Shown piece after piece: positions 12,801 to 20,700 of a stretch of 64,000 nucleotides of DNA. The position numbers and the translations under genes are program-made. The DNA is from Actinostola sp. cb2023 (taxonomy: Eukaryota > Cnidaria > Anthozoa > Actiniaria > Actinostolidae). Position 1 is the stretch's first letter; each line of letters begins with the position of its first letter. Location of the stretch: assembly GCA_033675265.1 (NCBI GenBank), contig JAUJYZ010000054.1:124001-188000 (forward strand), in the 5' to 3' direction. The notes beneath the pieces were generated by a model. It had not been told where the DNA came from. It was given only the letters and a program-made list of their open reading frames with translations, and did no database searches.

Positions 12801-14839
12801 GGAGATAGCGAGGTCAAAATAAAACTTACCTTACAAGATGTCAAACCGTAATGAGATTATGTCTCCGTCCAGGTTGAATTGCACTCGAGTGCATATCACG
12901 CCCCAGAAGTCGTTCTAGCAGGCAAGTTCTCCAGCGGTTCTCTGGCAGGGCGATTTCCGAGCCCACGCCGAAGAGCACCGCTGGATTCTCGAGCATGATA
13001 ACAACATAGCTTCTTCACAAACCAAAGTGTCAGTGAAGGTTTAATGTCGTCTTGTTTTCAAAATAACCATGTAATAATTCATATAGATACAATGTATGGA
13101 TTTATCAATCCAGTACTGTCTAGTACTGCAAAGGGTTTAGAGATCTTCAGAACTTAGAACGAATCGAAGTGAGTAATCACTCTGCGATGTCTATAGTTTA
13201 TATATACGCTATTTGTATTTGTATGGATATATTTATGGTACCGAATAAACTATGTCATTGTCATTCATGATTCGCTGAGTTTGTGAAATCGCTGGAACTG
13301 AAATTGCAAGGAAAGCATATAAATTATTCTACCGAGTCACGCAACGATCACACTAAGATATCTATATTTAGTTACCCTGGATGCCAGTGGTTCCTATTTC
13401 ATTCTCGGGATCGAAGCGACTCGCCAGATCCCGAGAGTGAAATAGGAACCCCTGGCATCCAGGGTAATATTTAGTTCAAATAGGCTACATTTCAGTTAGA
13501 TGCCCGACTTCACACTAGTTTAATAGTAGAGCATCTAGTTATGTTTTAAAATTATGTAAATTCGTACATAACTTATCTGTTACTCATTATTCTTTTCACC
13601 TTACTTGATACATTGTAAGCTTACATTTGTATACCACCAGTGCAGTACGTGTAATGGAATGGAATATTGTAAGCTTATATCGATTGACAAACGATGAAAA
13701 ATCACAAAATCCTACCTCATTGATTAGCAATATCAATTGATAAATTAGTATTGACTACTATCGATTGCTATTGATTTTCAATGATGTGCAATGATTCTAT
13801 TATCGACTGTATCCAGTCTTCAAGTACTATTAGTAGTATGGTTAGTATTAGTACCGGTAGTGACCTATCACCCGGCCATACCAATCGATAATTCCGATAA
13901 TCGATAATAATCGATAACAATCGATAATAATCGATACCAATCAATCGATTAATATCGGAAATCGATGAAAATCGATAACGTAAAATTGTGTGAGTATCGA
14001 TTTTCATCGATTATCATCGATTTCTATCGATAATTATCGATTTTCATCGATTTCTATCGATAATTATCGATTTTCATCGATTATCATCGATTTCTATCGA
14101 TAGTCAGTTATCGATTTTCATCGATGCTTACCGAGGTCTTAGAAATCCTTATATGTGGCATTAACTAGAAAGAAGATGCTATAACACAACATATTTTATT
14201 GACTGAGACTTGTAAGTGTCTCTCGTACATAATCATAATAGTGTACTGAACGTTAACTATAAAACTTCAAGCGGACCAGATTTCACAGTGGGTGTCGAAC
14301 GTACGCTATCAGGTCTGTCAGCAAATCCTCACCAACGTCGACGTGAAAATGACACTCATGATATCCTTTCACAACGCACTTCACTACAACAGCAACACCC
14401 GTTTCAGACATGGTAAAGATTTGTAGTTGACAGTGTAAGTGCGGTAGCCTGAACTGACACTCTGTTGTTCGCTGCAGTTGGTGATTGTCTTTCACCAAAT
14501 TGTACATTGTATTTAGATCGGCGTATCATATTCACCGTGGTGAATTCTAGAAATCGATGATAATCGATGATAATCGATAATAATCGATATAATCAAGGAC
14601 ACTTGGGTTGTGAGTATCGATTATCATCGATTACCGATATCAATCAATACTAATCAACTGATTATTATCGATTATTATCGATGAATTCGATTACTTTCCG
14701 ATGATCGATTTTTATCGATTGGTATGGCCGGGCGTCGGCCTATCATCAGCTGGTACCAGGGGGACAATAAAAAACTCTTACTTGCTAGCCACAGAGACCG
14801 GTATTCCAGCATCCTTAAAGAACGTCAGCCACTTAGGAA
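1..14839 (-). CDS. C19orf47: C19orf47-like SAM-domain protein gene (7 exons, 3' end beyond window)
   Basis: Seven minus-strand exons join in phase: 14839-14782, 8922-8862, 4917-4837, 4412-4325, 3025-2687, 642-503 and 240 to the window edge. The first three encode a SAM-like fold (WLTFFKDAGIP, then YAIAFCDHRIQ, then GVTVMGDIIAILRHAK), matching the N-terminus of vertebrate C19orf47 as I remember it. Later exons carry AASRM and the paired SVFDRLG and SVFSRLG motifs also present in that family, within basic, Ser/Pro-rich, probably disordered sequence. All GT/AG sites and phases (2, 0, 0, 1, 1, 0) agree. The function of the family is not established; the SAM domain suggests protein or RNA binding. 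The start codon exon was not found and should lie above 14839. The introns are full of transposons, the longest about 5.9 kb. The identity call is strong; the exact protein ends are unknown. Confidence 0.85.
503..642 (-). CDS. C19orf47: C19orf47-like exon with SVFDRLG motif
   Basis: A 140-nt exon encodes TKAKPANKISVFDRLG and a Ser/Pro/Lys-rich tail. The acceptor is TTTTTAATCACAG and the donor is CCAAG|GTACTA. SVFDRLG is shared with the vertebrate protein. It ends in phase 0. Confidence 0.8.
755..873. repeat. (AAT)n microsatellite
   Basis: About 118 bases of nearly pure AAT/TAA trinucleotide repeat inside an intron of the C19orf47-like gene. It gives a meaningless poly-Ile open frame. Flanks up to about 1010 hold nothing recognisable. 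Confidence 0.97.
1021..1770. repeat. 44-bp minisatellite, first block
   Basis: About 17 tandem copies of a 44-bp unit containing ATAGGGATAGGTGG, TAGTAACCAATAAG and AAAGTC(A/C)AGGG. Units differ mainly at AGTCAAG/AGTCCAG and GTTAATATAGG/GTTTCTATAGG. It is intronic and continues after a short insertion. Confidence 0.95.
1771..1926 (+). mobile_element. Short retroposon-like insertion splitting the 44-bp array
   Basis: About 156 non-repeat bases interrupt the minisatellite. The insert ends in GTGAATAAATAAATAATAAT and a TTATTA run, like a LINE or SINE 3' tail, and TTAAT occurs at both junctions, as expected of a short target duplication. The family is not recognised. Confidence 0.5.
1927..2337. 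repeat. 44-bp minisatellite, second block
   Basis: About nine further copies of the same unit. Most here carry AGTCCAGGG and alternate between the TTAATATAGG and TTTCTATAGG forms, hinting at an 88-bp two-unit period. Confidence 0.93.
2336..2475. repeat. 49-bp tandem repeat, about 2.8 copies
   Basis: The unit begins GGTAAAACACAGTACAAACT and ends CACTATGGTTCAAT. Three copies directly abut the 44-bp array. It is an intronic minisatellite with no coding sense. Confidence 0.9.
2687..3025 (-). CDS. C19orf47: C19orf47-like exon, basic low-complexity region
   Basis: A 339-nt exon begins AASRMVDQWINN and is rich in Ser, Lys and Gln, ending in a KQKQ-type stretch. The AASRM start matches the vertebrate protein. 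The acceptor is TTTGATACAG and the donor is AATG|GTAAGAGG. It enters and leaves in phase 1. The open frame runs on into the intron, so the unspliced reading is longer than the exon. Confidence 0.8.
3470..3530 (-). mobile_element. LINE-type 3' tail with (ATTG)n
   Basis: On the minus strand this reads a short 3' end (ACGTTAACGTGGGTAAATAA) followed by a (GATT)n tail, the usual end of a truncated non-LTR retroposon. No coding part remains. Confidence 0.45.
3689..4053. mobile_element. Foldback element (arms about 160 bp)
   Basis: Both ends read inward from AATGAGGGTT and share a long arm including GATTATCATAGCTGG and AAGATCGCTCCACAAA. The arms meet at TTGGAGGCAACTCTTGCCTC. A one-armed copy lies at 15684-15800, so this is a dispersed non-autonomous element. 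It has no protein. It sits in an intron of the C19orf47-like gene. Confidence 0.85.
4325..4412 (-). CDS. C19orf47: C19orf47-like exon, acidic linker
   Basis: An 88-nt exon encodes a charged linker (AEREKVANALALIEEQDD followed by a Ser/Thr-rich end). The acceptor is TTGTACTAAG and the donor is ACAG|GTAAA. It ends in phase 1. Confidence 0.75.
4837..4917 (-). CDS. C19orf47: C19orf47-like exon, SAM domain end
   Basis: An 81-nt (27-codon) exon contains GVTVMGDIIAILRHAK, the most conserved stretch of the family. The acceptor is AAAATGTTTCAG and the donor is CACAG|GTAGG. It is phase 0 on both sides. Confidence 0.87.
4918..5535. other. Intron sequence, nothing recognised
   Basis: AT-rich sequence between the SAM exon and the PIN/CXC element. 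No open frame, tandem repeat or clear inverted repeat was seen. Confidence 0.6.
5536..6883 (+). pseudogene. Mobile PIN/FEN1-like nuclease plus CXC-domain gene, disrupted
   Basis: The frame starting about 5536 (LADPIWFKLSPDVITEKVPC) leads into a PIN-like domain: VVFDGYD, then DADLLIVKIAVES, IGDDTDLLILLL and GCDTTSRTHGIGKG. The acidic residues and the GIG loop are placed as in FEN1/XPG-type nucleases. The C-terminus has a cysteine-rich block (CNCAFGCSTMRCSCRKH, then CSPACGQC) like tesmin/TSO1 CXC domains. Proteins of this kind recur in many copies in invertebrate genomes and look mobile, though I cannot name the element class. It is broken by a 112-bp palindrome at 5957-6068 that shifts the frame, and by an in-frame TGA at 6645-6647. 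It lies antisense in an intron of the C19orf47-like gene. Confidence 0.7.
5957..6068. mobile_element. 112-bp palindromic element with 9-bp target duplication
   Basis: Two perfect 54-bp arms starting TTCCCTGCTGGCAGAGG are separated by only GTCT. The identical 9-mer GCAGAAAGA lies on both sides (5948-5956 and 6069-6077). Removing the insert and one 9-mer rejoins the PIN-like frame. The 9-bp duplication would suit a Mutator-like transposase acting in trans. Confidence 0.85.
6885..7248. other. Intron sequence between two retroelement remnants
   Basis: No open frame or repeat recognised. It may be the 3' end of the PIN/CXC element or gypsy sequence too decayed to read. Confidence 0.45.
7249..7985 (-). 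pseudogene. Ty3/gypsy-type Gag fragment
   Basis: Read from high to low coordinates: a KTIHEFVVELR segment near 7890-7950, then LNDMLRDRLVLGVNDEQI, then a zinc-knuckle-like cluster (CYMHC, CKFKEEHCFACKK). This is the order seen in metazoan Ty3/gypsy Gag. Stops and shifts interrupt it, one zinc ligand spacing is damaged (HIKTC), and no protease, reverse transcriptase or LTR follows. It is a decayed fragment lying in an intron. Confidence 0.65.
8060..8530. other. Intron sequence, nothing recognised
   Basis: No gene, tandem repeat or clear inverted repeat seen. Confidence 0.5.
8531..8628. mobile_element. Short foldback element
   Basis: Inverted arms GATAAATACC...GCAATAAGCC and GGCTTATTGC...GGTATTTATC meet at a CG-rich centre (CGAGGGCCGTAGGGCCGAGGG). 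It has no coding capacity. It lies close to a SAM exon. Confidence 0.7.
8675..8758. mobile_element. Near-perfect 84-bp palindrome
   Basis: Arms TGCTCATTATGAATTCACCG and its complement, then ATCCATATACA, around CCCAGG. One mismatch near the outer third. A MITE-like hairpin 104 bp from a coding exon. Confidence 0.8.
8862..8922 (-). CDS. C19orf47: C19orf47-like exon, SAM domain middle
   Basis: A 61-nt exon encodes YAIAFCDHRIQDDMLVDLTK. The acceptor is CATTTTCCAG and the donor is AAAG|GTACAA. It ends in phase 0 and continues directly into EILRDIGV of the next exon. Confidence 0.85.
9033..9115. mobile_element. 83-bp palindrome
   Basis: Arms TATTTCAAAAAA and ACTTACAAGTC-type sequence meet at ACCAAATTTGGT. 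A MITE-like foldback in an intron. Confidence 0.75.
9231..9490 (+). pseudogene. Penelope-like element GIY-YIG domain fragment
   Basis: The frame contains RVVYKIEYPPFDAEYTGYTS followed by RHLHQRITEHR. This matches the GIY-YIG endonuclease module at the end of Penelope-like retroelements, where the first Cys pair of the zinc finger has become Tyr/Phe. The reverse transcriptase is missing and the frame ends early. A 5'-truncated dead copy. Confidence 0.65.
9608..10825. mobile_element. 1.2-kb element with about 140-bp terminal inverted repeats
   Basis: Both ends begin TGAAGGGTTGCCCATGAAAA and stay similar through GCAATTGCTTCAAAAATACA and CATGATTTGGT. The interior (about 9775-10535) is related to the interior of the TTAA-flanked element at 28593-29589 (shared AAAACGCCACTT, TCCACCACAGAA). 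The open frames inside are not recognised. No target duplication was resolved. Confidence 0.8.
10967..11283. mobile_element. 317-bp MITE flanked by TA
   Basis: Ends TTAGCCATTCCGAGGTTG and its complement, with TA on each side (10965-10966, 11284-11285), as in Tc1/mariner-type insertion. An internal inverted pair (GAATGTATGG / CCATACATTC) adds secondary structure. Confidence 0.75.
11335..12276. other. Intron sequence with a retroposon tail
   Basis: The first 65 bases (TTTATTAACGTGTCAAATTA, then CCTAGCTTACACAAGTG) match 41856-41905, so they are probably a shared LINE tail. Nothing was recognised in the rest. Confidence 0.45.
12286..12997. mobile_element. 712-bp element with about 100-bp inverted ends and 9-bp duplication
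   Basis: Both ends begin CATGCTCGAGAATCCAGCGG and continue through GCCCACGCCGAAGAGC-type sequence to CTTCTGGGGCGTGA. The flanks are ATAACAGCA (12277-12285) and ATAACAACA (12998-13006), an 8/9 match. No transposase. A Mutator-like 9-bp site duplication is the best guess. Confidence 0.8.
13372..13467. mobile_element. 96-bp foldback element
   Basis: Arms TTACCCTGGATGCCAG and GTTCCTATTTCA plus CTCGGGAT with complements, around GAAGCGACTCGCC. Compact MITE. Confidence 0.75.
13871..14732. mobile_element. 862-bp element with ATCGAT-rich subterminal arrays
   Basis: Both ends begin CCCGGCCATACCAATCGATA. Inside each end lie dense clusters of ATCGAT and ATCGATAA (13895-14125 and 14550-14722). The middle 14150-14520 lacks them. 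No transposase is visible. Many identical 6-8-mers just inside the ends resemble transposase-binding subterminal repeats. The element ends 50 bp before a C19orf47-like exon. Confidence 0.75.
14782..14839 (-). CDS. C19orf47: C19orf47-like exon, start of SAM domain
   Basis: It encodes PKWLTFFKDAGIPVSVAS. The acceptor is TTTACATTTAG and the donor is AA|GTAAG. The exon is 58 nt and ends in phase 2; the two terminal A's plus the first C of the next exon make the Asn before YAIAF. It lies just past the end of an ATCGAT-rich inverted-repeat element. Confidence 0.8.
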
Positions 14840-14996
14840 CTAAATGTAAAGAGGTATTCAGATCATCGCAAACGCATCAAGCTAAAAGGACTGGATTATT
14901 TTACCTTGTGAAGTCATTACTGTTGTCTTGTTCAGCTGTTGTAGTAGACACACCACTATGCATTATGGGTATTATGGTCATTGCGCATGAGTTGCA

Positions 14997-15064
14997 CTAA
15001 TTCCTGAGCCTGCGATCCTTATGGTATCGCAGACCATAAGGAGCGCAGGCTCTGGGAACAACAT
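14997..15064. repeat. Short hairpin
   Basis: CTGAGCCTGCG(A)TCCTTATGG and CCATAAGGAGCGCAGGCTC form an imperfect hairpin. Probably a very small foldback element. Confidence 0.5.
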
Positions 15065-15363
15065 GTCTTCTCTCTTCCCTGGCCAGGTGCAAACAACCAC
15101 AGGCTCAGCGACAGGCCAACCATTTCTTCTATAAATAAGGTGTATGCGAGCGAGCGCAGTACGTGTTTTGGGATTCCTGTGCGCGTCCCCATGAACCCAT
15201 CAAAAAAGACGCGCCCGACCATTGCATCTGAAAATATATTTGCATGTGCGCGCCTTTTATCAGATCGATGGGTTCCTGTGGTAAAGCGCACTCGCGCAAT
15301 ACCTAATAGAGTTCATTTCAAGTGGACTTCATGAAGTACTAACCCCATGTGTCAGTGATGTGT

Positions 15364-15530
15364 GCAGGGGCGGATCCAAGGGGGGGGGGGGGGGGGGGGG
15401 GCATGGGGGGCCGGTGCCCCCCCCCCCCCCCCCTTTTGAGTTGGGCCCGATACATATTCGCCCACGTCTCCCCACCATTTGATGCCCAAAATGGATGGAA
15501 ATTGCATTTTCGAGCTTCTAGAATTCAAAA

Positions 15531-15564
<34 letters not shown>

Positions 15565-15650
15565 TGCCCCCACTCCCCCCTAGAAGAAGGGACCGTACGG
15601 CCCTTTAATGGTGCATCTCCCTCTCAAAATCTCTAGATCCGCTCCAGGTG
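15364..15650. mobile_element. Element with GGGGCGGATC ends and poly-G/poly-C runs
   Basis: Ends CAGGGGCGGATC and GATCCGCTCCAG, with GTGTG on both sides. It contains a G run (15380-15401), a C run (15417-15433) and about 30 G's (15532-15562). The right end matches, inverted, the sequence at the right edge of the window (63910-64000). Two further fragments lie at 15866-15905 and 16085-16150. Low-complexity runs may be collapsed or expanded by assembly. Confidence 0.65.
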
Positions 15651-15683
15651 TGCGTCTCGCAAAACCACTTACCGTACTGAATG

Positions 15684-15800
15684 ATGGTTTATCACGCAAT
15701 TTCAAAACTTACAGGAGATATAGGACAAAAAAATGATTATCATAGCTGGAAGAGCTCGTTGAAATTAGTAAAAATGTGAAGTTTGGAAAAGATCGCTTCA
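15684..15800. mobile_element. One arm of the 3689-4053 foldback family
   Basis: GGTTTATCACGCAATTTCAA, then ATTATCATAGCTGG and GTGAAGTTTGGAAAAGATCG match the left arm at 3692-3800. The other arm is absent. Confidence 0.75.
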
Positions 15801-15865
15801 CATATTTAACAGCAAAAAAATAAATAAAAATAGTACAGTACTTTTTGGTATATTTTTCGCCTTGC

Positions 15866-16150
15866 TAGGGGGGGGGGGGGTGCAACCCCCCCCCCCCCCT
15901 GCCCCTGTGCTGTGTACGGCCCTGATAACCTATACATAAGTCATTTACACAACCTTTACATAAATCCTTTATATAACCAGTTTACATAAATCCCAACAAA
16001 ATACTGAGTGATAACATTTTACTATGTATGATGTAGCGGCGAGAAAGTCCACTGGAAAACGAAGAAAATGGCATTTCCATGGCTCTAGATTTCTAAATTT
16101 TCAGGGGGGGCATGCCCCTCACCCCACTAGAAGCTCACGCCTTTGGCGTT
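15866..16150. mobile_element. Two fragments of the poly-G/poly-C element family
   Basis: A G12/C14 inverted run sits at 15869-15898 and a second fragment (TTTTCAGGGGGGGCATGCCC then CTAGAAG) at 16100-16133. Both repeat motifs of the 15364-15650 element. Confidence 0.5.
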
Positions 16151-16739
16151 CGTTGCCGGTGCGTACATTGAAAAAAAGCACGCCACGCGCCCCTGCTTTC
16201 CATCACCTTCTGATATATCCCCAAGAGAGGAGATATGAAAATTATGAAGTTTTATTTTACGTGCGTGGTGCGTTAGCAGGAGAATTTATAGGTAAAACTA
16301 TCTATTAACCATGTACGTCCCGTATCAAACTCCGCTATTGCGAATATTGAGATTTTATGTCGATCTATAATACCTATTATAATGAATCGCTTAAAAAAAA
16401 AAATCTTGCAACTGCTTTAGACGATGAAAAAAAAAATTGCACGCCAAGAAGTTTGAACGTGGTTGGTATTTTCCGAAAAAAATAATAAGCGCCTCAGCTC
16501 ATTCGACCGAATAAGTGCCACGGGCGTTTTTTTTTGCAAGTCCTAAACGTTCACGTTTCACAGAGCATATCATCAGCGGTAGTCACGAATCACAGTCGGT
16601 CAAAAGGTACGATCACGCATCACGTTGAAACATAAATTCACGCATCACGCTCGAATTTTTATGAATTTCACGATTCACGCTCCATTTTTTGGTCAAATAT
16701 ATCACGCGCGCGTCTGCAGGATCGCTTTTGCTTGCATAA
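16150..16739. other. Intergenic sequence, nothing recognised
   Basis: The stretch 16580-16690 is dominated by repeated ATCACG words (ATCACGCATCACG). Otherwise no gene or repeat was seen. The missing first exon of the C19orf47-like gene should lie between 14840 and about 17000. Confidence 0.45.
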
Positions 16740-17041
16740 GCGTGTGTCGTTGAACTATTGGCTAATTTCTATAAACAGATGTCATTGGTTAACTGTGGTC
16801 AGTGTGGAGACCCGTCACGCCATGGCTCTCGTCCAATCAGAAAGCACGTACTAAAGTCCATCGAGGTGTGTTCAGCTGAAAGTCCATTTATTCATTCAAC
16901 TGAAAAACGTTCGTCTTGTCATTCGAGATTTGCGTTGAAAACTCTGCAATAACACCACGTTTCCAAGGAGAAGAAACTTTGGAGATTCATTCTGACTGGG
17001 AAGATTGATTTGTACTCTCGTTGTGGCCATACTGAACAAGT
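16740..17041 (+). promoter_or_regulatory. Candidate ISYNA1 promoter and 5' untranslated exon
   Basis: Three CCAAT-type boxes lie within 85 bases (TATTGGCTA near 16757, CATTGGTTA near 16784, TCCAATCAG near 16831). GAACAA|GTAAGAATA at 17036-17044 is a plausible donor of an untranslated first exon. The coding exon at 17528 starts with an acceptor (TTTTCTTAACTGTAG) only three bases before the ATG, so an upstream untranslated exon is required. The exact start is inferred, not shown. Confidence 0.4.
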
Positions 17042-17424
17042 AAGAATACTCGTTTCAAATTCGAGTCTATTGTGATTCTTACATGTAAAATTAACTTAAT
17101 GTTACTATTTCTACTATTTCTATTGCTTTATACTTTCTATTGCCTTTTATTGGCTTATTGCCTATCGCGAGAAATAGTTCTCTAATTTTATTTTCAAGAC
17201 TTCTAGTTCTAGAGGCTTATTTCTAGTAGTTTTTCTCTAATAAATATCCATTTGCCGGTAGCTAGAGGTCATTGTGATTGATGGACAATAACTATAAGTT
17301 TACATTTGTATGTGTTCTTACCGTTTAGTCGACGACTGACTTGGACTCAAATCTAATTATTGAATATTGGTATCAGTAAGCTTATGTCACGGAATGAAAC
17401 ACGTGTAACTCCCGTGTAATCAAT

Positions 17425-17495
17425 AAAATCGATGATCAGAAATTAGTTGATTGATATCGATTGGTATTGGTCAATCGATAACCAATCGATAGTCA
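17425..17495. repeat. Fragment of ATCGAT-rich element
   Basis: Contains AAAATCGATGATCAG, GATATCGATTGGTATTGG and CAATCGATAACCAATCGATA, resembling the ends of the 13871-14732 element. It lies 35 bases before the first ISYNA1 coding exon. Confidence 0.5.
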
Positions 17496-17530
17496 CAAAC
17501 TGAGCTTTTATCTTTTCTTAACTGTAGACG

Positions 17531-17797
17531 ATGTTTAAAGTGTGCAGTCCCAGTGTTACCTACACTAAAGATTACATTGAGAGCAAGTATATTTATGACA
17601 CGACTGAAGTACAAAATGAAAATGGTTGCTTGACCGTCCTTCCAAAAGAGACATTGTACACATTCCGTACTGACATCAAAGTCCCTAAACTTGGTTGTAT
17701 GTTGGTTGGATGGGGTGGTAACAATGGATCTACCCTTACTGCTGCTATGGTAGCCAATCAGAAAGGCATGTCTTGGCATACCAAGGAAGGATTGAAG
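17531..17797 (+). CDS. ISYNA1: ISYNA1 coding exon 1
   Basis: It encodes residues 1-89 with the NAD loop GWGGNNGS at 60-67. Donor TTGAAG|GTAAAT, phase 0. Confidence 0.96.
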
Positions 17798-20700
17798 GTA
17801 AATCAACCCTTATTACTTGGGCTTCTATTTCTTTTCTTTTTTCAGTAGCCACAACTTGCCAACCACTACCAAAGGCTTATACAGTCCTTTCAGAAAACGT
17901 TGTCGCTGACCAGCCTCACAACTATATGCGACTAGACCGAACGGGAGTATGGGTAGAAATTACTGAAGCGGTATTAGCATCACCATCCAGTGGTCTATCG
18001 CAAATCCTGCAATCTGATTGCTTTGCTACTATAGTGGTCTATTTAGTAAATAAACCCATGTGACCCGTTTTGACCAATGGGCACACGCAAAAATTTATGG
18101 ATGGGTTATAGCAGCTCATAGACCCCGAGTAGAGGTAAACAAACAAAATGGCGGCTTCGTTGTCGCTTTTGCTAGTGTTTCGGAGGAGTTTATCGACAAA
18201 TTATTGTCTGTTGCTTCTGTCATTTTCTACTTTAAAACAGACTACTCGTTCTCTACGAGGATAGTCAACTCATACAGGTAGCAACCTAGAAATCATAGTC
18301 TAATTAATAATTTATTTAATAATAATGCTTTATTCTTATATAGCGCCATTTCCATCCCTGTCCAATGGCGCTTTACAATTCTAAAAATAATGAATTAAAT
18401 ATATTAAAAATAATATCTAATACTAATTACCAATCCTACTTAAATATAATACTAATATTATACTATTATAATACTAGTTACTAATTGTTAATTAGCCATG
18501 CCTTGAGCTTACAGTAAAGACCTACGCTGGCGATTGGTTTGGATGATTTCGTGGTCTTTCAACAACTGAACATTGTCACAGCACGGAACGTCCTTGACCG
18601 AAAATGAGTCATTAATTAATTGACACCGACTGTTATTTTTAAATTTATTTTTAAATTTCCAGAGCAAATAATTTATTGCTTCAGTGATTTCTACCCATAA
18701 TCCTATTCGGTCTAGTCGCATAGTTGTGAGGCTGGTCAGCGACAACGTTTTCTGAAAAGACTGTATATTTGGGTGGAGGGAGTGGGGCTACATGTACTTG
18801 ATATTTCTGGATTTGGTATACATACAATGTACTTAGGGTTAAGGTATCAGGGTACCCAAAAAACCTTCCAAACCACTGGTTTTGATTTTTTTTGACAATC
18901 AAATCTAATGGAATATTATCTATCATCTCCAAAAAACAGAATCTAAAAATATTTTTTCCCTAAAAAGTTAGAATCAAAAAACGAATTTTGGTTTCATTTG
19001 ATGCAAAAAGATGTTGACAAGCAAGCTGTCAACAGTACTCACGCAACAGACTTTCCACAAAGATTCAGATGCGAAGAAAGTATCCAAAAATCGTAACTGC
19101 TCACTCAAAACATCCTTGAATAATGATGCCAAACCACACACGGTCAAAATGCTCGTATTTTCCGCCAGCAGTAACTTTGTTTTCCTGCCACGTTGTGTTA
19201 CGTACTGTAAGGCGATCTTCTTTTGAATGCCATTCATATGTCATCAGGTATTGGATCACATACATTTTGTATTTGTGGTGGATTATGGACGCTTGTGTAA
19301 ACAAAGGTGCCACTTGACTTGAAAACTCTTTTGCCTTTATTTCGGAAACAAAATAGCCATGAATCAAGCGCACATTTTGAGTTCCGGGTCAAAGGGATTT
19401 TATCCGATTTAGCTGAAATTTGGTAGACACTTTGTCAAATAAATATTCTTCAAAAAGGTGTCTCCGAATTTTAATATTCAATTTCCTTCGAAAGTTATAA
19501 CTTGTTTTGTAAAGTGTTTTGCAGAGCTCGAAGTTTAGGACCGTATAAAAACGCAACGGCTTAATTTATCGATAAACGGAGACACAATTTTTGTAAGCTA
19601 TATCTCATGAGCTTATAAAGGTATTAGTCGAGGATTTCCGATAAATTGCGGCTGTATGGGACCTCGGCGATGATAGTGATGTGAAAATCTGAACTTTTTT
19701 ACCTATTTCAAATATACTGTTTTTGTTCTAAAAACTAATTGTTTTATTGAATTCTGCATTTATTCAGCTTTCAGAAAATGTATACTTTATAGAGGTTTTA
19801 ACGTAACGAGTACGCGTTAGAGCGTGTTGCGTGCATGATGGTCGTTTGGGGTACCCTGATACCTTAAGGTACATTTGTAGTTTATTTAATCACTGTCAAT
19901 CTGCTATCCATTAACCAAGTTTTACCAAAAGAAAAATGGGTAAAGTGCACGTCTTGGGATTTTCCTCTTGTTACACCATGTTGGATGATATCCACCCGAG
20001 CCTCGCTTTCATGATCCTTGCAGGTGACTGTGCAGAATGTGTTGAAGGTCTATTGGTGAGAAATCATCTACAAAGCCACTTTGAGTCAAGTGGAGTTGAA
20101 GGCCATGTGTGTAGAGCATTCATTGACAGATTTCAGTGAAACTATATTTGAGCATCAGCCAAGGCAAAACCACTAGTTGTGAAACATTTCTCTATATCTT
20201 CTTTCCTGCTATGATAATTTCGCTAAATCAGGTTATTTTTCCTCCAATTGCTGGTTTGCAATACACGTCATGGCGGCCATCTTGGTTGAACTTCAACAAA
20301 AGATTGCTCATCAGTGTCTATTGTTTGTTCAACCAACATGGCCGCCGTGTCTTTATCTCTTCATTCTCAAGGGATTGATTGCAAACCAAGAATAGCATCA
20401 ATTCTAAAACAAATTTTACACAAATTTTGGGAATTTTTGCTGTGTACATCAACACCGTGCACAGGGCCATACAGGGTACTTGATCAATCCAAACATTGTT
20501 TTGTACTAAGTTAAGTTATATTTTATTCTTCAGAAAGCCAATTATGTTGGTTCCATGACTCAATCATCTACAGTGTGCATTGGTACAGGACCAAATGGTG
20601 ATGTCCATATCCCATTTAAAGACCTTCTCCCCATGGTTCATCCTAATGACATTGTCTTTGATGGATGGGATATATCCTCAATGAACATTGCTGATGCTAT

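Noticed and set aside
16024..16308. 94-codon plus-strand frame as a gene
   Set aside because: It crosses a fragment of the poly-G/poly-C transposon and has no recognisable domain.
17773..18063. Frame continuing ISYNA1 exon 1 into the intron
   Set aside because: The donor after GLK fits the next exon in phase, and the read-through lies in an inverted-repeat transposon.
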